From Sporolactobacillus shoreae (GTDB lineage: Bacteria > Bacillota > Bacilli > Bacillales > Sporolactobacillaceae): DNA of 64,000 nt. Positions within the stretch are counted from its first letter, which is position 1; every line of letters begins with the position of its first letter. Positions 53,058 through 60,558 of the stretch are shown here, piece by piece. Where the stretch lies: NCBI RefSeq assembly GCF_004684935.1, contig NZ_SRJD01000001.1, forward strand, positions 310,001-374,000. Direction: 5' to 3'. A program made the position numbers and the translations under genes. The notes below the pieces were generated by a model. The model did no database searches, was not told the DNA's origin, and saw only the letters and a program-made list of their open reading frames with translations.

Positions 53058-53543
53058 TTTGATCACCTGAGTCTATTATATGCGAACTAATGTTCTACAA
53101 TCAATACCTTGATAATTATTTTCTTTATTTACCATTTGTTGACGTTAAAAAGGGCTTTCCTACGTGATGTCGGGGAGTCCTTTTTTCATGGACTGAATTC
53201 TGGAAATCTTTTAGAATGACTGAGTTGGCCGCCAGATTCCGGATGAGAGGGGCGGCAATCACTTCAAATCAGTTCTGCCACAGCATCGGCAAACGGTCGG
53301 TTCTGCAGTCTCCGGCACTGATTTCAATGCACGCCGCTGAAAACTATCCAGGCAGAAAAAAGAACCCGGGGCGGGTCGTACACAATTTGCCTATGCTTAT
53401 CCAGCCAGATGGCAGAGAAAAAGCTGCAGGAAGGTATCTCACAACCCCTGCGGCAGGTGCTTCTTTACGGAACTTAATACATTTTTGTATTGACCATGCT
53501 GTTCGCCTTTTTCCCAAAAAAGAGCCCTACTTCATCCGAACAC
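53058..53543. other. tgl downstream region, no clear gene
   Basis: A terminator-like hairpin lies at 53150-53186 (AAGGGCTTTCC / GGGGAGTCCTT with wobbles, then TTTTTT). Beyond it the DNA up to the tgl stop carries open frames on both strands with no recognisable protein pattern. A 162-codon plus-strand frame at 53216 runs into the tgl gene and lacks a ribosome site. Possibly a decayed gene. Confidence 0.4.
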
Positions 53544-54344
53544 TCAGAAGGTATAAAATGAGGTGCCTGCGGCAACACGGATGCCCTCTGTTTGCGATCC
53601 GTTTGCCAAAGATGACAGCGACAGGTAATCCGGGCGGGTCGCATTACTCATCAGGAAAGCGGAAATTTCTGCGCCTCTTCTCCGGTATTTATTCAGCTCA
53701 GTAATGATCTGATCAGGTGACAGGATACCGATACCATGACCATAATAAAGATGATCCGATAAATCTACTGCATTTTCACCCTGCCATTGCGGCGTCTGCG
53801 GACTGACCTCCGGATTTTTAAAATAGCGGACGTCGCCCGGTATCCCCTGTCCAACGCGATAAGCGTTTTTTAATGGAAAAAAAGGGTGATTTTGCCAGTC
53901 CCAAAGGAAAAGGTGCTGAAAAATTTCATTGAAGCGATCTTCAGAAATCGTCTCGATCAACGCTTTGTAAAACACGATCATCATTGCGGTGGCACATTCA
54001 AAAGCGTACGATTCCCCGTTGTTGAAAATGTCGCGTATTGCTTCAGACGCGGGAGACCCCGGCCGGAGTTCAAAACCGCCGTCCCCGGTAAGGGACCAGA
54101 ATCGATCATTGCAGGCTGAATAATAAAAGGTTGCGAATGCGACCCCACTGGAAAGCAGAGCGTGAGAAGCTTCGATTGTCTCGTTCCTCATTTTGATTTC
54201 AAAAGTTAGTTCAGCACGTGATGGATAGGCAAATAGTTCCTGCGAATCGGCCATCCTGCGAAATATGGCCGGCGCATATCGCCCGGATCCTGTGAACCCT
54301 CCGTACATATCTGCAGTCAAGGTTTGGCCGGATGCGATAATCAT
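53544..54344 (-). CDS. tgl: spore protein-glutamine gamma-glutamyltransferase
   Basis: 266 residues; Tgl crosslinks spore coat proteins through epsilon-(gamma-glutamyl)lysine bonds. The catalytic cysteine is Cys117 in YAFECATAM, flanked by AIRDIFNNGESY and ALIETISEDRFNEIF as in Bacillus Tgl; YFKNPEVSPQ and WQGENAV follow. GGAGGTGAG precedes the ATG at 54344. Its start overlaps the stop of the upstream gene (ATGA). Late, mother-cell expression is expected. Confidence 0.92.
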   Translation of the reverse strand: MIIASGQTLTADMYGGFTGSGRYAPAIFRRMADSQELFAYPSRAELTFEIKMRNETIEASHALLSSGVAFATFYYSACNDRFWSLTGDGGFELRPGSPASEAIRDIFNNGESYAFECATAMMIVFYKALIETISEDRFNEIFQHLFLWDWQNHPFFPLKNAYRVGQGIPGDVRYFKNPEVSPQTPQWQGENAVDLSDHLYYGHGIGILSPDQIITELNKYRRRGAEISAFLMSNATRPDYLSLSSLANGSQTEGIRVAAGTSFYTF

Positions 54345-55324
54345 GGATTCTCACCTCCGGCATATGGCATGCTGAGGGAAACAAGTTGTCTCTGAATTGG
54401 CTGGTTGATCCAGGCGCGCCAGCTTTTCGGCTGTTGTTTCCTCATACGGGCGGAACCGGATGAAAGGCTCACCTGTACCCGGGCCGGGAGTTTGAGAAAA
54501 TCAGTATAGTTTTGCTTCTCACCCGGCAGCATCTCCTGTATGGGTTCGCCGCTCTTGGCATTAACCGCTTTTCCTAAATATTTTGCACTATAGTGAATCC
54601 GGTATGGACGGCCACCCGGCACCGCGTCATTGGTTTCTCCCGTATAGACCAGGTAGTGTTCATTTTCTTCATACCACGACTCGAAAGACAGAAAGGCCGT
54701 TTCGTTATCGGGTGTATGGCGCACTTCGGGGATAAAGCCAAGCATACGCCGAGCATAATCGCTTTCCACACTTTGATCGGAAAGCAGAAAGTTTGCCTGA
54801 TAGATAAGTGAAATGGGATTGGCGGTGTCAAGGAGCGCACTGATCAGATAGTGGCGCTGGCTTTTATTTTTATAGCGGTAGAAAATGAGATTGGTCATCC
54901 CCTTAATCCAATCCTGATGATAAGTATGAAGGACATGTATGGCGGTCTGGTCAATGACCTGGGTATAATCCGTTGATATAATGTTTTTCCATCCGGTATC
55001 GAGTATCCACAGCAGTGAGCCGACAACAAGATCATGCTGATCGGGAAAAGGGGCGCCTTCACTGATCCCGAGATCCGCGCCGTGCAGCACGTTCTGAATC
55101 TGCGAGAGTGCGATCCTTGGACGCAGTTCGAGATCCGAGTCCCGCTCCTGAAGCTGATCTTTCAGCATAAAAAGGACGGGGAATTCAAGCTGTGGATCAT
55201 TGATCAGTTCAAAGGCGTGCCGCTGGTCTGTCCGGCGCCATTCAGACCATGCATTTTCAAGCTGATCCGGCTGAGTGCGGCGCAATTGGTTCAGGGGATT
55301 TTTCTGATTTTCATCGGCTTCCAT
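54341..55324 (-). CDS. unknown protein coupled to tgl
   Basis: 327 residues from the ATG at 55324 (GGGAGG upstream). Hydrophilic, charged and Gln-rich (NPLNQLRRTQPDQLENAW), without signal or membrane helices, with a long middle region of helices and a Pro/Ser/Arg-rich C-terminus. It overlaps tgl by 4 bases, which implies co-translation and suggests a role in spore coat assembly or a transglutaminase substrate, but nothing in the sequence proves it. Family not recognised. Confidence 0.7.
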   Translation of the reverse strand: MEADENQKNPLNQLRRTQPDQLENAWSEWRRTDQRHAFELINDPQLEFPVLFMLKDQLQERDSDLELRPRIALSQIQNVLHGADLGISEGAPFPDQHDLVVGSLLWILDTGWKNIISTDYTQVIDQTAIHVLHTYHQDWIKGMTNLIFYRYKNKSQRHYLISALLDTANPISLIYQANFLLSDQSVESDYARRMLGFIPEVRHTPDNETAFLSFESWYEENEHYLVYTGETNDAVPGGRPYRIHYSAKYLGKAVNAKSGEPIQEMLPGEKQNYTDFLKLPARVQVSLSSGSARMRKQQPKSWRAWINQPIQRQLVSLSMPYAGGENP

Positions 55325-55468
55325 GACGATTCCTCCCATTAACAGAGCCTCGTCATATCCTTATTCGCTCCGGAACCTGAATATGAACGGGAGAAGAAAT
55401 GAGCATTTCCGGCTTGGAAAAGTTATGATAAACTAGATCCCAGAGAGAAACGAAGGGTGGACTGGGTC

Positions 55469-56263
55469 ATGAAACAATATCTGGATCTGTGCCGCAAGGT
55501 GCTTGAAGAAGGTCACAGAAAATCCGACCGGACCGGAACCGGAACGATCAGCCTTTTCGGTTATCAGATGCGTTTTAACCTTCAGGATGGTTTTCCGCTG
55601 ATGACCACGAAAAAGCTGCACTATAAATCAATTATTTACGAGCTGCTCTGGTTTCTGAAAGGCGACACCAATGTAAAGTATCTACAGGATCACGGCGTGC
55701 GCATCTGGAATGAGTGGGCGGATGAAAACGGCGATCTGGGTCCGGTCTACGGGAGCCAGTGGCGGTCGTGGCCTGGAAATGCCGGAGAAACCATTGACCA
55801 AATTGCTCAGCTGATCGATCAGATCAAAAGCAACCCGAATTCCCGCAGGCTGATCGTCACTGCCTGGAATCCTGCTGAGATTTCGGAAATGGCCCTGCCG
55901 CCTTGCCACTGTCTGTTCCAGTTTTATGTGAACGACGGGAAACTGAGCTGTCAGCTTTACCAGCGCAGCGCTGATATTTTTCTCGGTGTCCCGTTCAATA
56001 TCGCTTCGTACGCGCTTCTGACGTGTATGGTCGCTCATGTGACGGGTCTCGAATGCGGGGAATTCATACATACGCTGGGTGACGCGCATATCTATCTGAA
56101 TCACATCGATCAGGTGAAGGAACAGCTTAAGCGAGCACCACGCCCGCTTCCCCAACTGAAAATAATGCGTGACGTGCCATCGATTTTTGATTTTGACTAT
56201 GATGATTTCAGGATTGAAGGGTACAATCCATATCCCCACATCAAAGGTGAGGTGTCGGTATGA
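55469..56263 (+). CDS. thyA: thymidylate synthase ThyA
   Basis: 264 residues from ATG 55469, the typical E. coli-type length. The catalytic cysteine is Cys146 in [17 protein letters not shown] near the N-terminus and [20 protein letters not shown] bind dUMP and folate. It converts dUMP to dTMP with methylene-THF. Overlaps dfrA by 4 bases. Confidence 0.97.
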   Translation: MKQYLDLCRKVLEEGHRKSDRTGTGTISLFGYQMRFNLQDGFPLMTTKKLHYKSIIYELLWFLKGDTNVKYLQDHGVRIWNEWADENGDLGPVYGSQWRSWPGNAGETIDQIAQLIDQIKSNPNSRRLIVTAWNPAEISEMALPPCHCLFQFYVNDGKLSCQLYQRSADIFLGVPFNIASYALLTCMVAHVTGLECGEFIHTLGDAHIYLNHIDQVKEQLKRAPRPLPQLKIMRDVPSIFDFDYDDFRIEGYNPYPHIKGEVSV

Positions 56264-56745
56264 TTTCCTTCATGCTCGCTATGGATCAGAATGCTCTGAT
56301 CGGCCGGGATAACAGCCTTCCATGGCATCTGCCCGATGATCTTCATTATTTTAAAAAAAAGACCGTGGGCCATTCTGTGATTATGGGCAGAAAAACTTTT
56401 GATTCTATGGGCAAACCGCTTTCAGGGAGGCACAACATTGTGCTGACCAGAAATCCGGATTTCGCTCCTGAGGGTGTTTCCGTCTGCCATTCCGTCGAGG
56501 AACTGCTGAGCAGCGGGCTAACTTACGGAAAAGAGTGCTTCGTCATCGGCGGAGCACATGTTTTCAGTGCCCTGATTACTTATGCCGACAGGCTTTACAT
56601 CACAAAAATTGATGCCGAATTTGAGGGAGACACCTACTTTGAATCCTTTGAGGACAGAGAGTGGCATCTTGTTTCCAGTACACTGGGCCTGCTTGATAAA
56701 AAGAATATTTTTCCACATTCATTTCTCATTTACGAACGCGATTGA
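56260..56745 (+). CDS. dfrA: dihydrofolate reductase
   Basis: 161 residues, reducing the DHF made by ThyA back to THF with NADPH. Hallmarks: [17 protein letters not shown] (folate-binding loop with Asp), [22 protein letters not shown], and [12 protein letters not shown]. Its ATG overlaps the thyA stop (ATGA), so the pair is translationally coupled. Confidence 0.96.
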   Translation: MISFMLAMDQNALIGRDNSLPWHLPDDLHYFKKKTVGHSVIMGRKTFDSMGKPLSGRHNIVLTRNPDFAPEGVSVCHSVEELLSSGLTYGKECFVIGGAHVFSALITYADRLYITKIDAEFEGDTYFESFEDREWHLVSSTLGLLDKKNIFPHSFLIYERD

Positions 56746-56829
56746 GCTTTGCCGGATCCTGATTGTCTTCCGCTCACCTTTTATCTTGCACCGCATAAGC
56801 TGTTAAAAAGAGTGACGGAGCTGATAAAA

Positions 56830-57051
56830 ATGATCGCAAGCTATCTGCAGCTGCTGATTTGCTACTTTTCAGTCGGATTGCTTATGGGATCGATGCTGGG
56901 TCTTCTACCTTTTTGGTGCATGTGGGAAAAAAAGCACGTCGCCGCATTTGCTCTTTTGTTGGTCGCTTGGCTTCCAATAGCTTTGGCAGCTATTTTTGCG
57001 GCACCGCTCGTCAGCCATTTTCAAGTGCGGGAAGGATCAGAATTCAGGTAA
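56830..57051 (+). CDS. small membrane protein, unknown
   Basis: 73 residues from ATG 56830 (ACGGAG upstream). Two hydrophobic helices (about 4-27 and 34-58) separated by WCMWEKKH. It lies in the thyA-dfrA transcription direction, 84 bases after dfrA, and ends at a hairpin. Family not recognised. Confidence 0.6.
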   Translation: MIASYLQLLICYFSVGLLMGSMLGLLPFWCMWEKKHVAAFALLLVAWLPIALAAIFAAPLVSHFQVREGSEFR

Positions 57052-57080
57052 GCGGTTCCGGATATCCGGAGCCGCTTTAT
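57050..57080 (+). terminator. hairpin overlapping the end of the small membrane gene
   Basis: AAGCGG / CCGCTT around TCCGG / CCGGA, followed by a short T-rich stretch. Begins at the stop codon. Confidence 0.65.
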
Positions 57081-57113
57081 CTCGAAACACGGCAGGATGG
57101 TGTCCGCTAGTTT

Positions 57114-57236
57114 AAAGTGATTTGGGACAAGCTATTCATTTTAAACAGTGGAAATTTACTTTAGCGTTTCTACGTCAAATTTTGCACGGGAACAATGAGC
57201 ATCAAAAAACAATATCCTTTTGATGCAAATCACTTT
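57114..57236. repeat. 11-bp inverted repeats, MITE- or RNA-like
   Basis: AAAGTGATTTG (57114-57124) and CAAATCACTTT (57226-57236) are perfect inverted copies enclosing about 100 bases; the inner hairpin GCATCAAAA / TTTTGATGC (57199-57226) directly abuts the right arm. It could be a small non-autonomous element or a folded RNA. Nothing else is seen in the gap up to gapN. Confidence 0.45.
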
Positions 57237-57490
57237 GGAATTATATTTCTTGACAAAATTGTGATTTTCCTTTAAAAAATATAATTAAACAGTTAAAATT
57301 AATTGTGCTGAAACTTTTTTTAGGATGATTTTTATTTGCTGTGTGAGCAGAATACTGGAAAAATGTCACTATCCGTGCCATGATTCATATATGGATCCAG
57401 AAAAAACATTTTGCTCTGCAGATTCGCAAGAAGGAAAATAATTGTCAATAAGTAATAGTGTATTGGCAAATAAAGGAGAAATGAATAGGT

Positions 57491-58942
57491 ATGGCTTCTA
57501 ATGTTTCAGAATTGACCACCTACAATGCATTTCTGGCCGGCGAATGGAAAAAGAGTTCGTCCGGCGAGACCATTGCTATTAAGTCTCCATATCTCCGTGA
57601 AACGATCGGTTATGTACAGGCCGTGACACAGGACGAAGTGGATCAGGCAATCCAGGCGGCTCATGAAGCTCAGAAAAGCTGGGCTCTTCTGTCCCTCAGT
57701 GAACGAGGTGCCTATCTTGAACGATGGGCGGACGAACTGGAAAAAAATGATAAGGAAATTGCTACTGCGATTATGCAGGAAGTCGGCAAAGGCTATAACG
57801 ATGCCAGAAAGGAAGTTGTCCGGACTGCGGATCTGATCCGGTACACTGTGCAGGAAGCATTGCATCTTCATGGTGAGAGCCTGAGAGGCGATGGCTTCCC
57901 CGGGGGATCACAGAAGAAACTTGGAATTGTTGAACGCGTTCCGCTGGGTGTTGTCCTGGCTATTGCACCGTTCAACTATCCGGTAAACCTTTCCGCTTCC
58001 AAAATTGCTCCGGCTCTGATGGCAGGAAACGGCGTGATTTTCAAGCCGGCCACACAGGGTTCAATCAGCGGCATCAAAATGGTTGAAGCGCTAAGCCGGA
58101 CCGGTCTTCCAAAGGGTATAATCAGTCTGACAACCGGACGCGGATCAGTGATCGGCGATTATTTGGTTGAACATAAAGGTATCAATATGATCAGTTTTAC
58201 AGGCGGTTCAAGCACAGGCCGACATCTGTCCCAACAATCGGCTATGATTCCGCTTGTGCTCGAACTGGGCGGTAAGGATCCGGCGATCGTTTGCGAGGAT
58301 GCGGATCTTGATGTTGCAGTCAAAAGTATCATGAACGGCGCCTTCTCCTATTCAGGCCAGCGTTGCACAGCGATCAAACGTGTCCTGGTCAATGAGAAGG
58401 TTGCGGATGAGTTGGTGTCAAGACTGAAGGCCGAGGTGGAAAAGCTAACGGTCGGTTCTCCCGAAGATGACAGTACAATTGTTCCACTGATTGATGATAA
58501 AGCAGCTGATTTTGTTCAGGGTCTGATTGACGACGCTCTGGACAAAAATGCGACGCTTGTAACGGGTAATAAGCGTGAGGATAATTTGCTTTATCCAACG
58601 CTGCTTGACAATGTGACTGAAGAGATGAAAGTGGCCTGGATCGAACCGTTCGGTCCTGTGCTCCCTGTAATTCACGTTCAGTCGGATGATGAAGCGATCG
58701 CACTTGCCAATAAATCCGAGTTTGGCCTTCAAGCCAGTGTCTTCACTCAGGATATCGACCGTGCTCTTGACGTTGCAAGACAGGTTGAAGCCGGTACCGT
58801 CCAAATTAATGGGCGCACGGAGCGTGGGCCGGACCACTTCCCATTCTTGGGTGTCAAGGCATCTGGCATGGGCGTACAGGGCATTCACAACAGTCTGATT
58901 TCAATGTCCCGCCAGAAAGTCACGGTAATGAACTTAAAATAA
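57491..58942 (+). CDS. gapN: non-phosphorylating NADP-dependent glyceraldehyde-3-phosphate dehydrogenase
   Basis: 483 residues of the aldehyde dehydrogenase superfamily. GapN oxidises glyceraldehyde 3-phosphate directly to 3-phosphoglycerate, making NADPH instead of ATP. Catalytic Cys292 (SGQRCTAIK) and Glu258 (VLELGGKDPA); the GapN signature GRTERGPDHFPFLGVK is present near the C-terminus. The ribosome site AGGAG is 12 bases upstream. In streptococci and other lactic bacteria it supplies NADPH, which may compensate for low pentose-phosphate flux. Confidence 0.94.
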   Translation: MASNVSELTTYNAFLAGEWKKSSSGETIAIKSPYLRETIGYVQAVTQDEVDQAIQAAHEAQKSWALLSLSERGAYLERWADELEKNDKEIATAIMQEVGKGYNDARKEVVRTADLIRYTVQEALHLHGESLRGDGFPGGSQKKLGIVERVPLGVVLAIAPFNYPVNLSASKIAPALMAGNGVIFKPATQGSISGIKMVEALSRTGLPKGIISLTTGRGSVIGDYLVEHKGINMISFTGGSSTGRHLSQQSAMIPLVLELGGKDPAIVCEDADLDVAVKSIMNGAFSYSGQRCTAIKRVLVNEKVADELVSRLKAEVEKLTVGSPEDDSTIVPLIDDKAADFVQGLIDDALDKNATLVTGNKREDNLLYPTLLDNVTEEMKVAWIEPFGPVLPVIHVQSDDEAIALANKSEFGLQASVFTQDIDRALDVARQVEAGTVQINGRTERGPDHFPFLGVKASGMGVQGIHNSLISMSRQKVTVMNLK

Positions 58943-58947
58943 GAAAT

Positions 58948-58984
58948 AAACAAGAAGGGGGGTGCCGAATCCCTCTTTTTGTTT
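58948..58984 (+). terminator. terminator of gapN
   Basis: AAACAAGAAGGGGG (58948-58961) / CCCTCTTTTTGTTT (58971-58984), 14 pairs with two wobbles, including a T tract. Confidence 0.88.
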
Positions 58985-59243
58985 ACAAATAAATGTAAGC
59001 AATTACATTGCAGAACAACGTAATATCGTTTGCTAAGGAGTTAATTTGCAGAAAGCTGCACAAAGGAGCGATAAAAAATTAAACGTATTGCCGTAAATGA
59101 ATCTTATTAGTATTAACGTTTCATTTCAGGGACAGGTTCAGATGATCTGAACTGTTGAAGAAAAGAGAAACCAAATAGACGATTCTGACCGGAGCCTGTC
59201 CAAAATTAAATAGAAAGGGGAATGGATTTCCCCTGTGCCCTGA
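58985..59243. other. gapN to Sm-like intergenic region
   Basis: No gene seen. It contains a palindromic GTTCAGAT-G-ATCTGAAC and a GGACAGG/CCTGTCC pairing, then the terminator of the minus-strand Sm-like gene. Confidence 0.4.
59216..59234 (-). terminator. terminator of Sm-like paralogue 2
   Basis: AGGGGAA / TTCCCCT with a 5-base loop, followed on the minus strand by TTCTATTTAATTTT. Confidence 0.75.
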
Positions 59244-59606
59244 TTAATAAAATGGACCCGGTCCATAGATCGGACCGTATGGCGGAATTGACCCGGGTCC
59301 ATAAGGACCGTACGGGCCATAGGGTCCATAAGGACCGTACGGACCATATGGCCTGACACCAATAATCGACCCCAGCCCAACCCCCAGCAGACCTCCGGCG
59401 AAACCTCCGAAAAAAGCCGGCAGTCCGAATCCTGGGAAAAATCTGCTGTCCGTATCGTCTCTTTGCATTCCGTTTTGTTCCAGTGGCTGAATGTATACAT
59501 TTTCCTGATCGACAGACTCAATAATTCCAATTAAAACAGATCCGTCAGTGCATTTTATTTCAACCGGATGATGAATGAGCGATTGATAGTAGTCTATACT
59601 CACCAT
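59244..59606 (-). CDS. Sm-like protein with Gly-rich helix and YGP repeat tail (paralogue 2)
   Basis: 120 residues. N-terminal YYQSLIHHPVEIKCTDGSV then LIGIIESVDQENVYIQPLE has the small Sm-like barrel pattern shared with 13939-14286 and 62631-62876. A hydrophobic Gly/Phe-rich stretch (FFGGFAGGLLGVGLGSIIG) is followed by tandem GPY repeats (about seven) and a Pro/Tyr/Gly tail. The tail's DNA is a near-perfect 9-base tandem repeat. GAGGAGG precedes the ATG at 59606. Likely spore coat- or membrane-associated; function unknown. Confidence 0.7.
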   Translation of the reverse strand: MVSIDYYQSLIHHPVEIKCTDGSVLIGIIESVDQENVYIQPLEQNGMQRDDTDSRFFPGFGLPAFFGGFAGGLLGVGLGSIIGVRPYGPYGPYGPYGPYGPYGPGSIPPYGPIYGPGPFY

Positions 59607-59751
59607 GCAGGCACAACCTCCTCAGCAATATCCTCAGATGCCTATGTTTAATGTATGCACAGGGATGGAAAGAGGGCGGGCGCCTGCCTAATTATAAAAG
59701 TAATTAATATCTTCGAACAACCAGAAAGTAATCGTTGGCAGGTGTTGAAAA

Positions 59752-60240
59752 TTGAGCTTATCCATTCATCCAATTGAAAGTTGCAACAAACATTTAGTCA
59801 GTGAATTAGTAAAAGAACGCTGGGGAGACCGGATTATGGTCGTACACGATCAGAAGTTTGATCTAACCCAATTGCCCGGCTTTGTGGCTATGGAAAAAGG
59901 TAAAACGGTAGGCTTGATCACTTATCGCGAGGACGGTTGTTCATTCGAAATTATGTCTTTGGACAGTTTCAAAGAAAATCAGGGAATCGGTTCGTCATTG
60001 GTTTCTGAGGTGATTCATCTTGTGGAAAAAAAGGGAGTGGAACGTCTGTTTCTGACAACCACCAATGATAATCTGCACGCACTTGGTTTTTACCAGAAAA
60101 GAGGCTTCACGTTGACGGCTCTGCGACTGGGTGCGGTAAACCGAGCCCGACAGGAAAAGCCGTCCATTCCGCTGAAAAGCGAGGATGGGATTCCTGTTGA
60201 GCATGAGATTGAATTGGATTATCTTTTGCATGATCAATAA
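59752..60240 (+). CDS. GNAT family N-acetyltransferase
   Basis: 162 residues from TTG 59752 (AGGTG upstream). Acetyl-CoA binding motif A is in KENQGIGSSLVSEVI, followed by RLFLTTTNDNLHALGFYQKRGF. The N-terminal ERWGDRIMVVHDQKF fits known GNAT proteins. The substrate is unknown. The promoter of the ABC-F leader starts a few bases after its stop. Confidence 0.85.
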   Translation: MSLSIHPIESCNKHLVSELVKERWGDRIMVVHDQKFDLTQLPGFVAMEKGKTVGLITYREDGCSFEIMSLDSFKENQGIGSSLVSEVIHLVEKKGVERLFLTTTNDNLHALGFYQKRGFTLTALRLGAVNRARQEKPSIPLKSEDGIPVEHEIELDYLLHDQ

Positions 60241-60306
60241 GATTTGATATAAGCGCCGGAATAGCGTAAAATGAAATTAAATTTCGAAAGGGGAGTGGAA
60301 GGATCT

Positions 60307-60345
60307 ATGTTTTTATCCGTTGTTCTCGAACTCAGATTGGCTTGA
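60307..60345 (+). CDS. leader peptide uORF of ABC-F gene
   Basis: MFLSVVLELRLA, 12 residues, after a GGGGAGTGGAAGG ribosome site. Hydrophobic with one Glu and one Arg. Its codons overlap the left arms of both nested stems, so ribosome stalling here would change the fold of the leader. Coding is inferred from the position and the ribosome site only. Confidence 0.55.
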   Translation: MFLSVVLELRLA

Positions 60346-60452
60346 TGGGGGTGAAGTCTGCCTTTTTATCAAAGAACATTCAGCCAATCGGGTACGGTAA
60401 CGGATAAAGGATGTCTTCTGCTTGAATCGCGGCTTGCCATGCGGATCAAACA

Positions 60453-60484
60453 AGGGATGGAGCATCTTGACTCTGTCCCTTTTT
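60453..60484 (+). terminator. intrinsic terminator inside ABC-F leader
   Basis: AGGGA..GGAG / CTCT..TCCCT followed by TTTTTG, located about 80 bases before the ABC-F start codon, where readthrough would be needed for expression. Confidence 0.75.
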
Positions 60485-60558
60485 GTTGTGGATGGATTCG
60501 GATACTGTCCTTTCTATAGTTACCGGCTCAATGGCTGGCATGAAAGGGGAAAAGAAAC

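Larger units (their letters stand above)
60244..60558 (+). promoter_or_regulatory. ABC-F gene leader with attenuator architecture
   Basis: A promoter TTGATA (60244-60249), 17-base spacer, TAAAAT (60267-60272) drives a leader of about 280 bases. It contains a 12-codon uORF, nested stems (TTATCCGTT 60313-60321 with AACGGATAA 60399-60407, and GATTGGCT 60335-60342 with AGCCAATC 60382-60389), a terminator (60453-60484), and an alternative long-range pairing: CGGTAAC 60395-60401 with GTTACCG 60519-60525, and AAAGGA 60406-60411 with TCCTTT 60508-60513. This is the arrangement of ribosome-mediated attenuation of antibiotic-responsive ABC-F genes. Confidence 0.7.

Noticed and set aside
53216-53704. 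162-codon plus-strand reading frame overlapping the end of tgl
   Set aside because: No ribosome site, no recognisable pattern, and it runs into the tgl coding sequence on the opposite strand; more likely a chance frame or decayed DNA.
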